This document shows positions 5,100 to 5,137 of a stretch of DNA of 5,137 nucleotides, piece after piece; positions within the stretch are counted from its first letter, which is position 1; every line of letters starts with the position of its first letter. A program made the position numbers and the translations under genes. Under the pieces are notes generated by a model. That model was not told where the DNA came from. It was given only the letters and a program-made list of their open reading frames with translations, and ran no database searches. Source of the DNA: Alphaproteobacteria bacterium (GTDB lineage: Bacteria; Pseudomonadota; Alphaproteobacteria; JAJFFI01); NCBI GenBank assembly GCA_021776755.1, contig JAJFFI010000351.1, positions 1 through 5,137 on the forward strand, given 5' to 3'.

Positions 5100-5137
5100 G
5101 TCTAGCGCCGGTCAGTCTAGCGCCGGTCAGTCTAGCG
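5100..5137. repeat. 15-bp tandem repeat cut by the right edge
   Basis: The unit GTCTAGCGCCGGTCA occurs at 5100-5114 and 5115-5129 and begins again at 5130-5137, perfect as far as visible (at least 2.5 copies). Each unit contains a CTAG. CCGGCG at 5094-5099 can also pair with CGCCGG at 5106-5111 around a GTCTAG loop. The array lies 45 nt and more upstream of the racemase-like start on its 5' side. It may be an operator array, part of a longer satellite, or the edge of a larger repeat. Confidence 0.8.

Noticed and set aside
5100..5137. 15-bp array as a CRISPR array or insertion-sequence end
   Set aside because: There are no unique spacers between units, and no transposase or terminal inverted repeat is visible.

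Overview
The window reads as an ordinary piece of a GC-rich chromosome, most likely from an alphaproteobacterium of the Rhodospirillales kind. This assignment is inference. It rests on base composition, a class II (vitamin B12-dependent) ribonucleotide reductase, a RidA-family gene, a racemase-type CaiB/BaiF protein and a COG3146 FemAB-like protein, a set that recurs in marine and soil alphaproteobacteria. No 16S or other marker gene is present, so the genus is open.

Layout, left to right. Positions 2-643 hold the 3' end of nrdJ, with a glycine/serine/asparagine-rich linker and the six-cysteine redox tail. Positions 644-874 carry three hairpins: one wraps the nrdJ stop codon, and two are consecutive, partly identical Rho-independent terminators. 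A perfect 8-bp tandem repeat follows, and then a RidA-family gene (875-1342, +). A small three-helix potassium-channel-like membrane protein (1347-1787, -) converges on ridA with a 4-nt gap. A divergent intergenic region of 172 nt holds a 9-bp inverted repeat. It leads to a COG3146/FemAB-like N-acyltransferase (1960-3144, +), followed 50 nt later by an exported TPR/Sel1-repeat protein (3195-3896, +). These two are probably co-transcribed, and the gap between them holds a direct repeat whose arms can form two mutually exclusive hairpins. A racemase-type CaiB/BaiF protein (3904-5055, -) converges on the Sel1 gene with a 7-nt gap. Its upstream region ends in a 15-bp tandem repeat cut by the window edge.

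The genes do not form an evident pathway. nrdJ makes deoxynucleotides, RidA-type proteins usually clear reactive enamine/imine intermediates, the channel would pass K+, and the racemase-like protein would act on 2-methylacyl-CoA or a related thioester. The FemAB-like/Sel1 pair is the only likely functional unit, and its substrate is unknown. I found no mobile element, CRISPR array, tRNA/rRNA gene, toxin-antitoxin pair or defence system, and no convincing undescribed system. The most notable signals are small non-coding structures: the duplicated terminator, the switch-like repeat at 3130-3172, a minicistron overlapping the FemAB-like start, and the two tandem repeats.
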